Shown here: positions 25,865 through 36,611 of the stretch, in pieces
How positions within the stretch are numbered: position 1 is the first letter of the stretch
How the letters are laid out: every line of letters begins with the position of its first letter
NCBI GenBank assembly: GCA_030248295.1
Contig: JASANH010000873.1
Coordinates: 1,116,001 to 1,180,000 of the forward strand
Length of the DNA stretch: 64,000 bases
DNA from: Mesodorylaimus sp. YZB2_4
Taxonomy: Eukaryota > Nematoda > Enoplea > Dorylaimida > Dorylaimidae
Reading direction: 5' to 3'
The notes under the pieces: generated by a model
Seen by the model: the letters and a program-made list of their open reading frames with translations, nothing else
What the model was told of the DNA's origin: nothing
Databases searched by the model: none
Program-made: the position numbers and the translations under genes

Positions 25865-27482
25865 CTACTTCCGGACTTGTGGGATGCGGCATTCGGACTC
25901 CCAGTTTCCAGGTTCAGGGGAGTTGTTTCGGGCGAGAGTCACAAAGGTATCCAATGGGCACGTCGGAAGACCTCCGCATTTTGTCATGGTGACTGGCTGA
26001 GGGTTCTCGCTCCCAGTTTCGTTGACGTACAGTACCTGAAGCGGATTTTTGTGACTCATAGCCCGACTATCACACCGGTCTTACTTTAATGAAAAAGTGA
26101 TCGCTTGGCTTCTCGTGCAATTCGAACAAGAGTGCGCTGGCGAATGGAGGCACGCGGGCATCGAATGAGCCAAGTTGCGTGAGCAGTGAAATGATCGTGT
26201 GGTCGTGCTTAAAGTGGAATCTGGATGATAGAATGTCTGTGACACACTCGGCCTTGCTCACCCCAGAATATGCATAGTATTTCAACTCCGGGGGTTTGAG
26301 TGTCTTGGCTGCCTTCTCTGCCGATCGAAGTGCGATTTCTCGAAATAGTGGGCCTACAAAAGCACTGAAATCTGTTCCCGCACTGCCCGATCAGCCCTAT
26401 CCGCACCTCCTCTCAAACGCAGCACAGTCGGGTCAGCATACCAGAATGTCCATGAATGGCCGTACAGCTCAGATAATTTTTCAAAAATTCTTTCCGTAAC
26501 CCAGTTTGGCCACTTTTTGTGATGAACTTTCTGAAAGAACCAGGCAAGACCGCTCTGAGGATGTGGTGGATGCCCCCATACATGCATCTGCGGAAAGTCA
26601 TCTGAGGGTTACCTCGCAAATCAGTGGATCGTACACTGAACCAAGGGACATGACGGATTTGACAGCGCTGAGGCGAGTCTTGTTACTCAGGAACTGGAGG
26701 AAGTCCATGTTTTCAGAATTTATTCTTTTCAGTTGCTCAGATGACTTCGACAGAAATTCGTCACGCAGCATCTCTGACCTCAAACATTGGCGCTCCGATC
26801 CCTCGATATTTATTACGTACTCTTGCGATATGTCTACTGGCACCGGTTGCTTTTCGATCGCCGCTTGGAGTTTGGTTTTGGTCGATAGAGCAAAGAATCC
26901 GACCATGTTGGCCTTGGCACTGTTCGTCGTGCGAGAGTGATCGCTGCTGCGAACATAAACCTGAAATTCTGGTTTCGCATTGCGCTGTTGCAGTCACCGC
27001 GTTCCTTCACCTCGCTAGCGTTGTACTGCTTTGAGAGAAACCTTGTGTCAATGTACCGACGTCGGAGATAGACACCGAGGTCATAATGCTGGCTGAATCC
27101 TACCTAAACGAATAAAGCAGTGTCACTGCGGGGCACGAAAGACCCAGGCAACTTACACTGGTCAATGTGCTGCTTTCTTCTTTCCATGTGCTCCAGGTGT
27201 TGGGGTCCGTTGGGAAAATGTCAATGGGGGTGCGTGCGCCGTGTCGCCACACCTATGTACGTAATTCACCTACGCGTGTATCCCCGTCATTCGAACCAGT
27301 ACATACAGCACTCGTATTTACTGCAATTTTCGCGTCGGCCAAGCAGTTTTACTGTAGTCTAACAAATTGCTTACCACGTGAACAAATCGCAGACTGCTGT
27401 CGTCTGATAGCTTCTTTCCATGAAGCGAAGTACTCGAGCATACACACAGTGCAATAGTACTCGTAATCTGAACCCACCACAT
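25865..27482 (-). CDS. Secreted histidine acid phosphatase
   Basis: Hydrolyses phosphomonoesters at acid pH in the secretory route or outside the cell. Eight exons (27482-27375, 27252-27157, 27103-27011, 26960-26613, 26530-26407, 26353-26262, 26207-26085, 26035-25865) join in frame to 384 residues, the usual family size. A signal peptide (MWWVQITSTIALCVCSS) leads. The nucleophile motif is VWRHGARTP and the proton-donor motif is SGHD, formed across the exon 6/7 joint. Other landmarks are QHYDLGVYLRRRY, VYVRSSDHSRTTNSAKANMVGFF (second catalytic arginine), PPFASALLFEL and the C-terminal CPLDTFVTLA with GNWESEC. All catalytic residues appear present. Nematodes have many such secreted or membrane phosphatases; vertebrate relatives are ACP2 and ACPP. 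No C-terminal membrane span is seen, so a soluble form is likely. Confidence 0.93.
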
Positions 27483-29853
27483 TCCTATTTCGTGTTTCGT
27501 CAGATTATAAGGCCTTCCGAGCCTGCCCGGCGAACATCCACTACTGACAGGTCATCAAGGGCAACCACACACAAGTCTCCCAAGAGATGAGCCTTGTTTA
27601 TGGGCACTCATCCTAGCCAACCCAACTATATGACTGATCCCTCTACCTTGGCAGTCCCTCTATAAGTAGTTTAATCGTAAGGTGTACTTGTTATCTGTAT
27701 GCTTTCGTGCTCTGTCTTGTCATAATCTTGTCTGTCGATCAATACGTCTTCTTTTGCATTTTCGCTCAGATTAGCAGAGCTGTGTGCATAAAGTGCGCCT
27801 GCAGTTGCGCCTGGAAAGAACCTGTCTGTTCATCTATTTTATATACTGTATATCGAGTACAAATGACAACCGTCACTTTATACTAAAACCTGTCCCCAAA
27901 ACATTGTGTGATGAGTGGTAATGCCACGCTCTAAATTATCGCGTGCTTTATCTTCTGCATACCAACAGATGAACTAGTTGTCTCAAGTACCTGCGTATCT
28001 CCTGTACTTCACAAGCTCGAGGTACATCGCCAAATCGCTCTCTCCCCTTCGTATCGAATTGGACAGCTTGCCATCGTCTCGGCTTTAAAAAAGAAATATT
28101 GGATAGATTTTTACTGCTACTAGTTCGCTCGCGCCTGTTTTAGGTGCACTGAACAATATCTGGCCGCTGCAGTTATTTGACACAGTTTCAGAGGCACTTC
28201 ATATTTCATACCTTTATGGCAGTGAAGAACTTGAAAAACAGTCCAAGACCAGTACTTTGAAATGCAACTTCGCAGGATATGCCTCTATCAGGTGGAATCA
28301 AACGGGCGAACAACAACAGATCGATGTCCATATACCGGGAGCGAAACACAATCGTGCACAGCTTGATAGCCCAGTGTAAGACCTTGTCTCACAAAAAGTC
28401 GGCTCGTTGACGTACAGTAGTTTATCGCACCGAACCGTACACGAAGAGGCATAAAGGCGAGGCGACTAGGGTACCAACATCGAGTTATCAGTGCGACTCC
28501 ACAAACAAAGGCAGGACGAGGAAACCAGTCAGCATGACTTGTACCCGATGCTGACATAGGCCTAACAGCTTAAAGGTACAGTAATACTGGCGCACACGAC
28601 ATGATTATCATGGCACCCTTACACGATCGGGTGAAAGCTACTATCCGATTCTTTGTTGGCCAACTTTCCTGTAAGCCCCACTTCCTACGGCCTTTCACTC
28701 GAATAAGGAGTTGAAGACAGCAAGCATACACATATTCAGCTAGCAGCTGACCTTGCCTGGTCTGGCGTCACACAATCTCGCAGCCCAGTCGCGGTGCACC
28801 ATCTTCTTTGACACCAGATACCTCATCTCATGGGAAATCGGATAACAGCTGAAACGAAATAAACTAAACTCAATTTACCTACTTCAAGTAGGAAAGCGCA
28901 GAAAAGAGTAGTCTACAGGTTTTTGTACAATTTTTTGGACGGAGTAGTAAGATGTGGTAGAAACTGAGTGGCCTGGTCGCAGGCGTTCATACAGTACAGT
29001 GTGGTATGAGTGTGTGGACTTGCATGTCAGCTTGGAGCAGATGTATCCTCTCGCGATCAGTCTCCCCCCCCCCCCCCCGTCTAGAACTTGGCAACTCCCG
29101 AAAAAGACAGAGGATAGACTCCGCCGTGTATACCGTTAAGTAGACAGTTCCAGTTACAGAAATGTTTCTTTTAATGATAGTAAGTTTCGCACATTTGACT
29201 CTAGTTTTGGTTTTTATTGCCAAATCTACCATCTTGGGGATATTCGTGTTGCAACAGCGTTTTGACCTTGATCCTTTTTTTAATCAAGCTGTCAGTCTTT
29301 AATCGATGTTCTTTGTGTGTGTGATCACGTCTTCTAGGGGCTGGTCCCACTTTTAAAAGACGCACAGCCTACTAGTGATCTACTGGTCATTATGATGGAA
29401 TATTTATTGTATTGGAATTAGGTCACGTCAATTGTAGAGAAAGGGTAAACAATAGACGCCATGCCACGTAAGCGGATTTCGTAGGAAGATCAGCTCCTAG
29501 GTGTTATTCTGTTTTTGCGCCCTCGGCATAACAGCAACTTCTGCTGTAATCTGCCTGATTTGGGCATTTTCCAGGAGGACTTGACTTCGGTGCTGTCGTA
29601 TCTCGGTTCGATGGACCAAGTGACGTACATTCTGAATAAACACCATCAGTACGATATTGTTTGATATGCCTATCCGCCTGCGAGAGAAGATTATTGGATT
29701 TGTACCGATCCAAAATCTTTCTTTTGGCACTGCTCTAGCTAATTAGTCTTAGCTCGTTGCTCAGCTTCACCCACACTGCCCAACGGTTCGTTCAGGCAGT
29801 CTGGTCTGGGGCATGTCTTCGAGCAGCTCCAATTACAATAGTCCATACGAGCC
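27483..29853. other. Intergenic region, no gene seen
   Basis: Upstream of the phosphatase and of the receptor gene. It contains a 15-C run at 29064-29078 and several TACTGTA or TACAGTA motifs (for example 27847, 28418, 28990). No exons with family similarity on either strand. Confidence 0.4.
29064..29078 (+). repeat. Poly-C tract (15)
   Basis: Uninterrupted run of 15 C, bounded by tct and gtcta. Prone to length error in sequencing. Confidence 0.9.
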
Positions 29854-30817
29854 ATGTCCACGCAACAAGTAGTGAGCCAGTCTTTGCACATAGTCTTTGG
29901 CGTTTGTGCTCTCCTTAGCAACAGCTTCGTGGTGTACACGGTCAAAGCTTGCAAATCGCTTCATTTCAAGGCTTATGTCCTAGCGGCTGCTTTGGCTACT
30001 ATCGATATTATCAGCGGTTTTGGTTTCATGGCCACTGGAGCTTATCGACTGCACGCGATCTTTACTAATCAGAGTAATATTTTGATCCCGGCCTGGCAAT
30101 GCATATATTCTCCTAACTTGACCATTATCGTACCAAGCCGGCAGTCTGATGGTGTTCTTGATCGCGTGTGATCGATTATTGGCGATCACTGCAGCCAAAT
30201 TCTATTTCCATCTTGGAAAGCGATATACAGCCGCCCTGGTCCTTTTCTGCTTCTGTGTAACATGCACAGTGTACGCTTGTTTCCTGTACGACACCACTGT
30301 GGTCATGCCCCTAGAACCACGTATTTCAATGTTCTGTTATGGTGATCATACTGAAACCGTGCACATGCTCGAGTACTATGGTCAAACCGCTTTGGTGTCT
30401 AGCAGCGCCGTCATCGTGATCTTGGCTATGATACGCTTGCGAAGGCAGCAAGGGCAGATGGTGTCCCAAGATCAACAAGGAGCTGCAAATAATGCACAAG
30501 CTATATCAAAAGCAAGAAACGCCAAGGCGTCGAAACTGCTGGCTTTGATTCTGCTAAACACCTTCACAATGTGGGTCATGCCCGACATGATAGTGACCAT
30601 TGGTCATTCATTTGGAAATGGACCTGCTAGCTGGTTCACTCAAAATGCGGCATTTTTATTTATGCTGCAACCAATCCACGCCACCACCAACGTCGTAATC
30701 TACTTTAGAAAAGGCAGTCAGCTTCGAATGGCCTTTGCAGGGAAGCACAGCCAATTGAAAACCCCCGTGATTAGTATGACTGGATCGAAGGCAAGAATGG
30801 CGAATGAGGATGCTTGA
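29854..30817 (+). CDS. Rhodopsin-like chemoreceptor-type GPCR with one apparent frameshift
   Basis: Seven-helix receptor of the plasma membrane. Helices can be followed from TM1 (SLHIVFGVCALLSNSFVVY) through TM2 (YVLAAALATIDIISGFGFMA), TM3 ending ACDRLLAI (a DRY-like motif), TM4 (ALVLFCFCVTCTVYACFL), TM5 (TALVSSSAVIVILAMI), TM6 (LLALILLNTFTMWVMP) and TM7 (FMLQPIHATTNVVIYF), with a basic tail. An N-glycosylation site (NQSN) lies in the loop before TM3. The frame 29854-30120 does not run into the frame that starts near 30125; a small indel between about 30120 and 30148 is needed to join them, and no intron fits. Either a very young pseudogene or a base error. Nematode srsx-type receptors are the closest general comparison; the ligand is unknown. 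Confidence 0.75.
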
Positions 30818-32579
30818 TGACAATAAGAGATTGGGCAAGATATGTACAGTATTTATATAAGGATAACTGGAATGTGAGGCTTTCTCGGGGCCGGGGAAGC
30901 GAGTGTGAGCGGAACATTGCGCATTCAGATCCTAGGACTAGATAATCCAACTGATCAGTGGGCGGGCCCATCTGGTTAAGACTTCTGCATCACCACGGCT
31001 CGGGACAATGTTTTCAGACGGGACTTGACAAAGTCTGGATAAGAGCGCGTGTTCATATGCAAGTGGTGTTTGTTTGAAGGCATCCTCATCACTGACGAGA
31101 GCTTAGAAAGATCTCAATGATGGTTCTCAAGACAGTTCAAAGCAGGCAGCTGGCGACGCCTTTGCGCTCAAAATGCATGGTCATTGCGTCACCGCTGTCA
31201 GGATCGGCCACACCGTTCTATCCTGAGCTGAACTGTACCCTGTTCATCCTGTTCATCCGTTCGTCTCGTCCTTGGATCGTTTTTATGAGACTCCTAGTCT
31301 TATACACCATGGACTGTGGATGGAATACACGGCTTAGTCAACTCACCAAACTGGTGAAGACGTCAGACTTACAAAGATACCTATGCAATTACGCAGACAA
31401 AGGCACAGCCAGAAAAAGTCAGTGACCGTTCGCCTGGCACAGTAATGATAGCGCACTAAAACTATAGCTAAACGCCCATGTCCCCCTCACAATCGCGTCC
31501 CGATCCAGCGGTAACGACAAAACTCACCAGGAAAATCAGATTCCGACTGGAGATCCAGTCTGCAGATTGCGATATTGCGATATCAGTTTCGTAGAAATCA
31601 ACCTTCAGACCTTCTCACACTTATCTGCTGAAGCCTATTCGTGCCCACAGCCCATTCATATGCGTGGGGAATGCATGCAGATCGTTGCAGATTGCTCCTT
31701 CTATTTCTCCCATGGAATACCTCATTTCCTCACTGTCTTTCCACCTGAAAACGAGGACCACAAACCTCAAGCCAAGGGGCTGCAGGCTTAACGACATCAT
31801 GCCACTTCCAAGATTTTCGTGTAATCCAGTCTGCGGCATACGATTGGCATCAATGAAAACTTATGCGGACAATTGATTGCCCCTTAGGATAAATCATACT
31901 CACAGACTCTTAGCTTACATACTGTTGAACGCTCTGGATTATATTAATCCGAGATTCATATAATCTGAGGACAGAACATAACTGCGTCATTCAGCACCCT
32001 GGAACAGATTCAGAGTTTTGTATTTTCTTTGAAAACAAGGCTTTTCATGCGTCTTCCCACATTTTATATTCCTTTTATATCCACACCATAGGCGTCATCC
32101 GGCTTTCCTCGCTATGGAATCAGCTCAGGTTTATCAGCTCATATTATGAGTTCAGGCGTAACGGATCCAGAAAGCGGATGAGCATACCTGCATAAGCGGA
32201 CGGGAACACATTTTGGTGCTTTGCCTAATCCGTGCATTGTAATTGATTGACACGTTGTTGGGTGCAAGAGGCAGGACTAGCACAGGTTCAGTGGCATTAT
32301 TGCTGTCATTATCACCTGATCTCTATTCTACATTGAAAACGTAAGTGCATCACTGTACGTCGTCCTTCATGTGCAAATACTGCAGTTTAGTGATTTTCGT
32401 GATCTTAATCTGCATAGCGCTACAATTCAATGCTTAATACTTTCCTGTCTTCATTTGATGTTATCGATGGTGTTTAAAAGCCACAGATCGCAAAAGACAC
32501 CCTCGAACGAAAGCTGTCATTCCCCATCGCGGCTGCATCTACGCCGTCGACAAATCTTCTCGCGCTCCCTTCACCGGCG
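30818..32579. other. Intergenic region, no gene seen
   Basis: Downstream of the receptor. No exon or RNA gene recognised; upstream parts of the next decayed receptor copy may extend into 32340-32580 but are too altered to align by eye. Confidence 0.4.
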
Positions 32580-33079
32580 GAACTATGCTGGTACTCTTGA
32601 TGGCTTGTGATCGATTGCTAGCAATGTGCTCTACTTTTGCTCCTAAAATCGATACACAACTTCTCTGGGTGTGTCCTGTATGCATTTTCGCCTTGTGGTT
32701 TCCCTTAAGACAGGGCGGTGGTAACCGCACGTAGTACCCCAAGTTGCCACAGGGCGTACAGTCAATGTACATTGGTCACTAGAGGTGGCCCAAATTATTC
32801 TTCACTACGGAAACGAAGCTCGGCTTTCAAACCCAAAACAGCGCACTACCCAAGCTATCGCTAGGAATGCGAAAGCGGTCTCTTGGGTTCAATCCTATTA
32901 AATATATTTTCTATGGGTCGTGCCCGACATGCTAGCCACTGTGATCAATTCGTATGGCCGAGGGACATGAAGCTGGTTTACCGAGATCCCATTCTATTCA
33001 TTCTGCAATCCATTCAAAAAACCACGAATCTGTTAATCTACTTCAAAAAGGCAACCGATTCCGAAGTCATGCGGTAAGC
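32580..33079 (+). pseudogene. Second decayed GPCR copy (TM3 to TM7 fragments)
   Basis: Starts with GTLMACDRLLA-like sequence (LLMACDRLLAMC) that matches the TM3 end of the receptor at 29.9 kb. Further on, ARNAKAVSW, VVPDMLATVINS and a TM7-like PIQKTTNLLIYFKKA occur in the same order as ARNAKASKL, VMPDMIVTIGHS and PIHATTNVVIYFRKG in the better copy. They are in different frames with stops between. Clearly a dead relative. Confidence 0.65.
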
Positions 33080-33366
33080 AAACACCATGTGAGCTCTCTG
33101 AAAGCGGAGGTCAGTGAGGGAAATGGTGCACCATCAAGATAACAGGCGAATCTGTATTTTCTGTTTTTTTAATAAATACAGCACACCGAACGTAGAGTGC
33201 ACTCTGAACAGGACATCAGCATTGACACTAGCACGTCTACCGCACTCCCAAAGCACACAGCCTCGTCTACATCCCGTCTTGGTTTGGTCCAATTGCATAG
33301 ACAAAGTTACTTCCGGGGCCAAAATTATAGCGAGCGCGAGCACGAGCTCGTCACGGCCAGACTTTT

Positions 33367-33865
33367 TCAGTGAATGGTGACGAGCTTATTTTCGACGCTC
33401 GGAGACAAGCCGAAGTCTCTGGTGTGCAAAGCTAGTTCAGCAAATATCACAGCATGGCCTCGCTGGTGGAATCGCGTCGACAGCTGGTCTAAGTCGGGCA
33501 CTTCTCCAAGAAGAATACGACCAGACATCAACTTAAATTCCAACTGAATCAATAAGAATCCATCCAAAACTCTACCACTGCCTTCAAGACGGGCGGAGAA
33601 ACTTTTTAAAACCAGCTTAGTAAAAGCTTTGATAAAAATAATTCAGAAAGTCTGACAACGAGCTATCGTGTTCCCCAGTTTGTGACCAATGAGCAACGAA
33701 TAGACCAAATAGATCCTCGCTCTGCAATCCTAACTGGTGAGCCATAGCCGAGAATATAGCTTGGGACAGCTTATGCAAATGCATGCTCGACTCAATTAGC
33801 CGAAGGATGCTTCCATAAATAATGAACGAGTGCAGTGGGTGTCCGACACGAGTCGTCTTAGACAT
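33367..33865 (-). CDS. Possible unrecognised gene in two frames
   Basis: Two neighbouring minus-strand frames look protein-like. The first (33865-33617) has amphipathic helices such as LHKLSQAIFSAMAHQLGLQ and ends FLNYFYQSFY. The second (about 33610-33367) has LEGSGRVLDGFLLIQLEFKL and RILLGEVPDLDQLSTRFHQ. They could be exons of one gene joined by a short intron near 33610-33655 (acceptor ttttactaag), but the donor is weak, and no family is recognised. The 5' end overlaps the tail of the small membrane protein by a few bases. It could also be random open sequence. Confidence 0.25.
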
Positions 33866-34040
33866 AGAATTCCTTGCCAGCAGCGTCTAATTGATTGTTG
33901 CTGGCCAACTGCACTACGGCCACTTCGTAAGTGTGTCCCCGATTGCATCGCTTGTACAAGCAGCAAGCCGTTATAAATAATGCCAGAGCTAAAAGGACGC
34001 CGACGGCGATTAGCGAATAAGTTAGTTTAGGATTTTCCAT
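33858..34040 (-). CDS. Small single-span membrane protein or last exon of one
   Basis: Sixty residues: a short N-terminus, one strong membrane span (YSLIAVGVLLALALFITACCLY) followed by KRCNRG, giving an inside-positive boundary, and a polar tail ending KEFYV. The end fits a class II PDZ-binding motif (hydrophobic-x-hydrophobic). The first methionine (MENPK) is at 34040, but the frame stays open upstream to 34103, so this could be the C-terminal exon of a larger receptor whose ectodomain exons lie upstream. A candidate upstream piece at 34461-34267 could not be joined with confidence. Confidence 0.4.
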   Translation of the reverse strand: MENPKLTYSLIAVGVLLALALFITACCLYKRCNRGHTYEVAVVQLASNNQLDAAGKEFYV

Positions 34041-35411
34041 GCGAATCCAAGCATTTAAACAGCACTCGGCATGGAAAATGCAATAAAACACGCGCTCATC
34101 CAAGCACGACTAATCGGGCTTATGTTCAAAGCTGTTGCGTGGCCACGATGAAGACGGCGAGCAAAGACTAGATGCAGCTTTTCTGCATTTTTTACTTTCT
34201 AACTCGTTCGAGTGAAGCTGGTCGACACAAGCCGGCTTCAAAGTCGAGCCCAGTGTCGAAGATCAATTAACGCTTGCTTCCCACCAACGTCCTTTCTTTT
34301 TCACGCCAGTGTAACGCAAGCTGACACGCCACTAAATTCTCCTCATTCGAATTCAAAACGTTAATTTGTTCCGAGCCCGGATCGTGAACACAAAACTTGC
34401 TAGAAGTGCCTACTCTGCGAATGGGCCAGGCGAGAAGGCGACGGTCATTTAAACTAGTCAACTAACCAGCTGGACCAGCTATTTCCTTGTGCGTCATCAG
34501 TCGTGCTTGTGGCCAGTCGGCTTGGTTCGATCGTAGTGAGCTGATGGGAAAATGGATAAAATGGCCGAAGAAGCTAGTCCTATTGTTATCCCAAGAGGCG
34601 CTCTTCCATAATAAGCCCGATCCAAGCGTCTTTGCCCAACACCCTAGCCGAGCATGAAAAATTTCTTATCCAACGGTCCTACATAGCAGGGACCTCGTCA
34701 TAAAAAACCATATCGTTTTAGTTCGCTTTATGCAGGCAGTGAGTTGCTAGGATTCGAACTGAAGCCCACTCGTACGTTCTAAACGGGCTTCCAGAGTCAG
34801 CTAAACATACATTACATATGCGATTTAGACTCATCGTTAGAAGAAGGGCGGATATGGCTTTCATTATTTTCTCCAAGGGCGACCAGAAAGGGTGCACCCT
34901 TGCTCGCATGAAGGACCGGCATGATGTGATCTAATTGGATTTCTAAACTGAATGCATTATAAGTTTTTGCTCGGCTATGGTGCAAATTGAAAAACGGTAG
35001 GCGAGAATAAATTAGGAAATGCACGTGGGAGGTTCATCGGGAGGAACAAACATGGCAACACAAGGGAAACCGCCTGTTCACCGCTTCTTCAAGGTTTCGA
35101 GAGGGATTGTTCCACAACGTACAAGTCAGTACTCGCGAGCTGAAGGAGTTATCTTAGCGTTTGAAACTATCAATCGGCGGAAAGAGTGGGAGAAGACTTA
35201 TTATCTGCGATGTCATCAGAACGTCTCAATAATGCTACTTTTTACACGAACCAAGTAAAGGCAAGCATAGCCACAGATCACGCGTCAATTACGCTACCCG
35301 TCACTGACAATGAGTGGGACATTCTGATTGTGAACACGAGCTTCCCTTCCATCGATTATCCCAGCGCTATTGCACAAAGGAAACCAGTGCTTTACTGCTG
35401 GGCTTGTTCGT
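34041..35411. other. Region without a supported gene
   Basis: Short frames on both strands; none shows a domain. The minus-strand frame 34461-34267 is moderately protein-like (LVACQLALHWREKERTLVG) but isolated. Confidence 0.35.
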
Positions 35412-36266
35412 TTACTTGGACACTGGCTTGCCAAGGTCGTCCAATGCAACTTTGTTCGTCATTCGGGTAGCCACCACCTTGCGCTTGACTGGGCTGCTAA
35501 CGAACGCAAATCCATCGCTTTCGCTCAAGGCGTAGGCGGAACCACACGAATTCGGTGAGCCAACATCATCGGAGAGCGCTGATTGTGAACTGCTGGACTT
35601 GCTGATGCCAGTCTTCCTGCTCTCACTCGACGATGTCGTAGCATTCGACGGACCCGCTTCAATAAGGGGTGTCAAAATGAAGCCAGTGGACGATGAATTC
35701 GAAAGGGTGATCACTTCTTTCGCTCTCAGCGATTTCTTCTGGTTGGATAGGTTCGCGGCTGCTTCGTCGTCCAACTGCTGTTCAGATGCGATCACATCAG
35801 GAATTTCGTCAGTTACGAAATCTTCGAAATCAGGGGGATCGTCGGATGGAAAGCTACCGCTGTACAATGTCGCCAACGTGTCATAGGTGATCGAGCGCTC
35901 CCCATTGCCCTTCTTTCCGACCGTAGGTGATCGCGACCTCGTTGTTTCTGTGCTTGACTCGGTTTCTTGTCGCCGGCGTCGTCGTCGAAGCGACCTGAAG
36001 TTCACTGGTCGCCCATTGACGGATACTTTAACAGTGAGACGAATAGCAGCACCAGCTCGAGACATCTTTCTGGCTCCACTGTTGACGCAAGCGATAGGCG
36101 TGTCACAATCGAGCAGAACTAGAGCCAGAATGAGAATGACCAGCAGTACACCGCACACGCGTATGACCCACGTTACACTGCGCGAGCTTCGCTGCAAATT
36201 GAAAATTGAGTGAAGTTGCTTTACACGACTTCTCACATAACTTTCTAAAACGGTAAGAAAGCACAT
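35412..36266 (-). CDS. Single-span membrane protein with long Ser-rich acidic tail, unknown
   Basis: A single frame of 284 residues. After about 28 residues with basic positions (YVRSRVKQ, QRSSRSVTW) comes one membrane span (VIRVCGVLLVILILALVLLD). The rest is disordered: an arginine cluster (LRRRRRRQ) at about residue 95, acidic blocks (DDPPDFEDFVTDEIPD), and many Ser/Thr stretches. A positive N-terminus before the span fits a type II or tail-in-lumen orientation, but that is inference. No family recognised. Coding character is good: a long frame with low-complexity but non-repetitive sequence. The C-terminal GTAAAC at the stop might be a donor, so further exons downstream are possible. Confidence 0.5.
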   Translation of the reverse strand: MCFLTVLESYVRSRVKQLHSIFNLQRSSRSVTWVIRVCGVLLVILILALVLLDCDTPIACVNSGARKMSRAGAAIRLTVKVSVNGRPVNFRSLRRRRRRQETESSTETTRSRSPTVGKKGNGERSITYDTLATLYSGSFPSDDPPDFEDFVTDEIPDVIASEQQLDDEAAANLSNQKKSLRAKEVITLSNSSSTGFILTPLIEAGPSNATTSSSESRKTGISKSSSSQSALSDDVGSPNSCGSAYALSESDGFAFVSSPVKRKVVATRMTNKVALDDLGKPVSK

Positions 36267-36611
36267 CGCAGGCCTTTATTTCCCCAGATTTAAAAAAACC
36301 TAATAGTGTGCACGCGGTCATTCCCCATTTCGTTTGAATTACCCGCCAAGAGTAGTAAGCGGCAGTACCTGCGCATCACGCCTGCGTCCTTGCAAGTATA
36401 GCCATTCGGTTTTGCTAGCGCGGGCAGCTGCTGATGGAATTATCCAGCCCAGATCGCTCGCCAAACATTGACTGCGTGAGTTTGCCAGGTGCTTCGCAAG
36501 ATCGAGCTTTTTTTTGTGCTGAATGCCCTACCTATAAGAGTTCAAGTCCGCTTCTATTTTGACCATTCGTTAGGTTTTTCGATTGATTGCACCTGACATC
36601 ACGACATTAGG

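Noticed and set aside
26588-26612. A 25-base intron in the acid phosphatase
   Set aside because: An 82-base intron ending ttctttcag keeps frame and aligns the exon start with the family better.
34735-34805. Second tRNA-like sequence (minus strand, B-box-like GTTCGAATCC)
   Set aside because: The A box is weak, the spacing is too short and no acceptor helix forms.
35887-36213. Plus-strand open frame with many Arg and Thr
   Set aside because: Antisense shadow of the minus-strand membrane protein.
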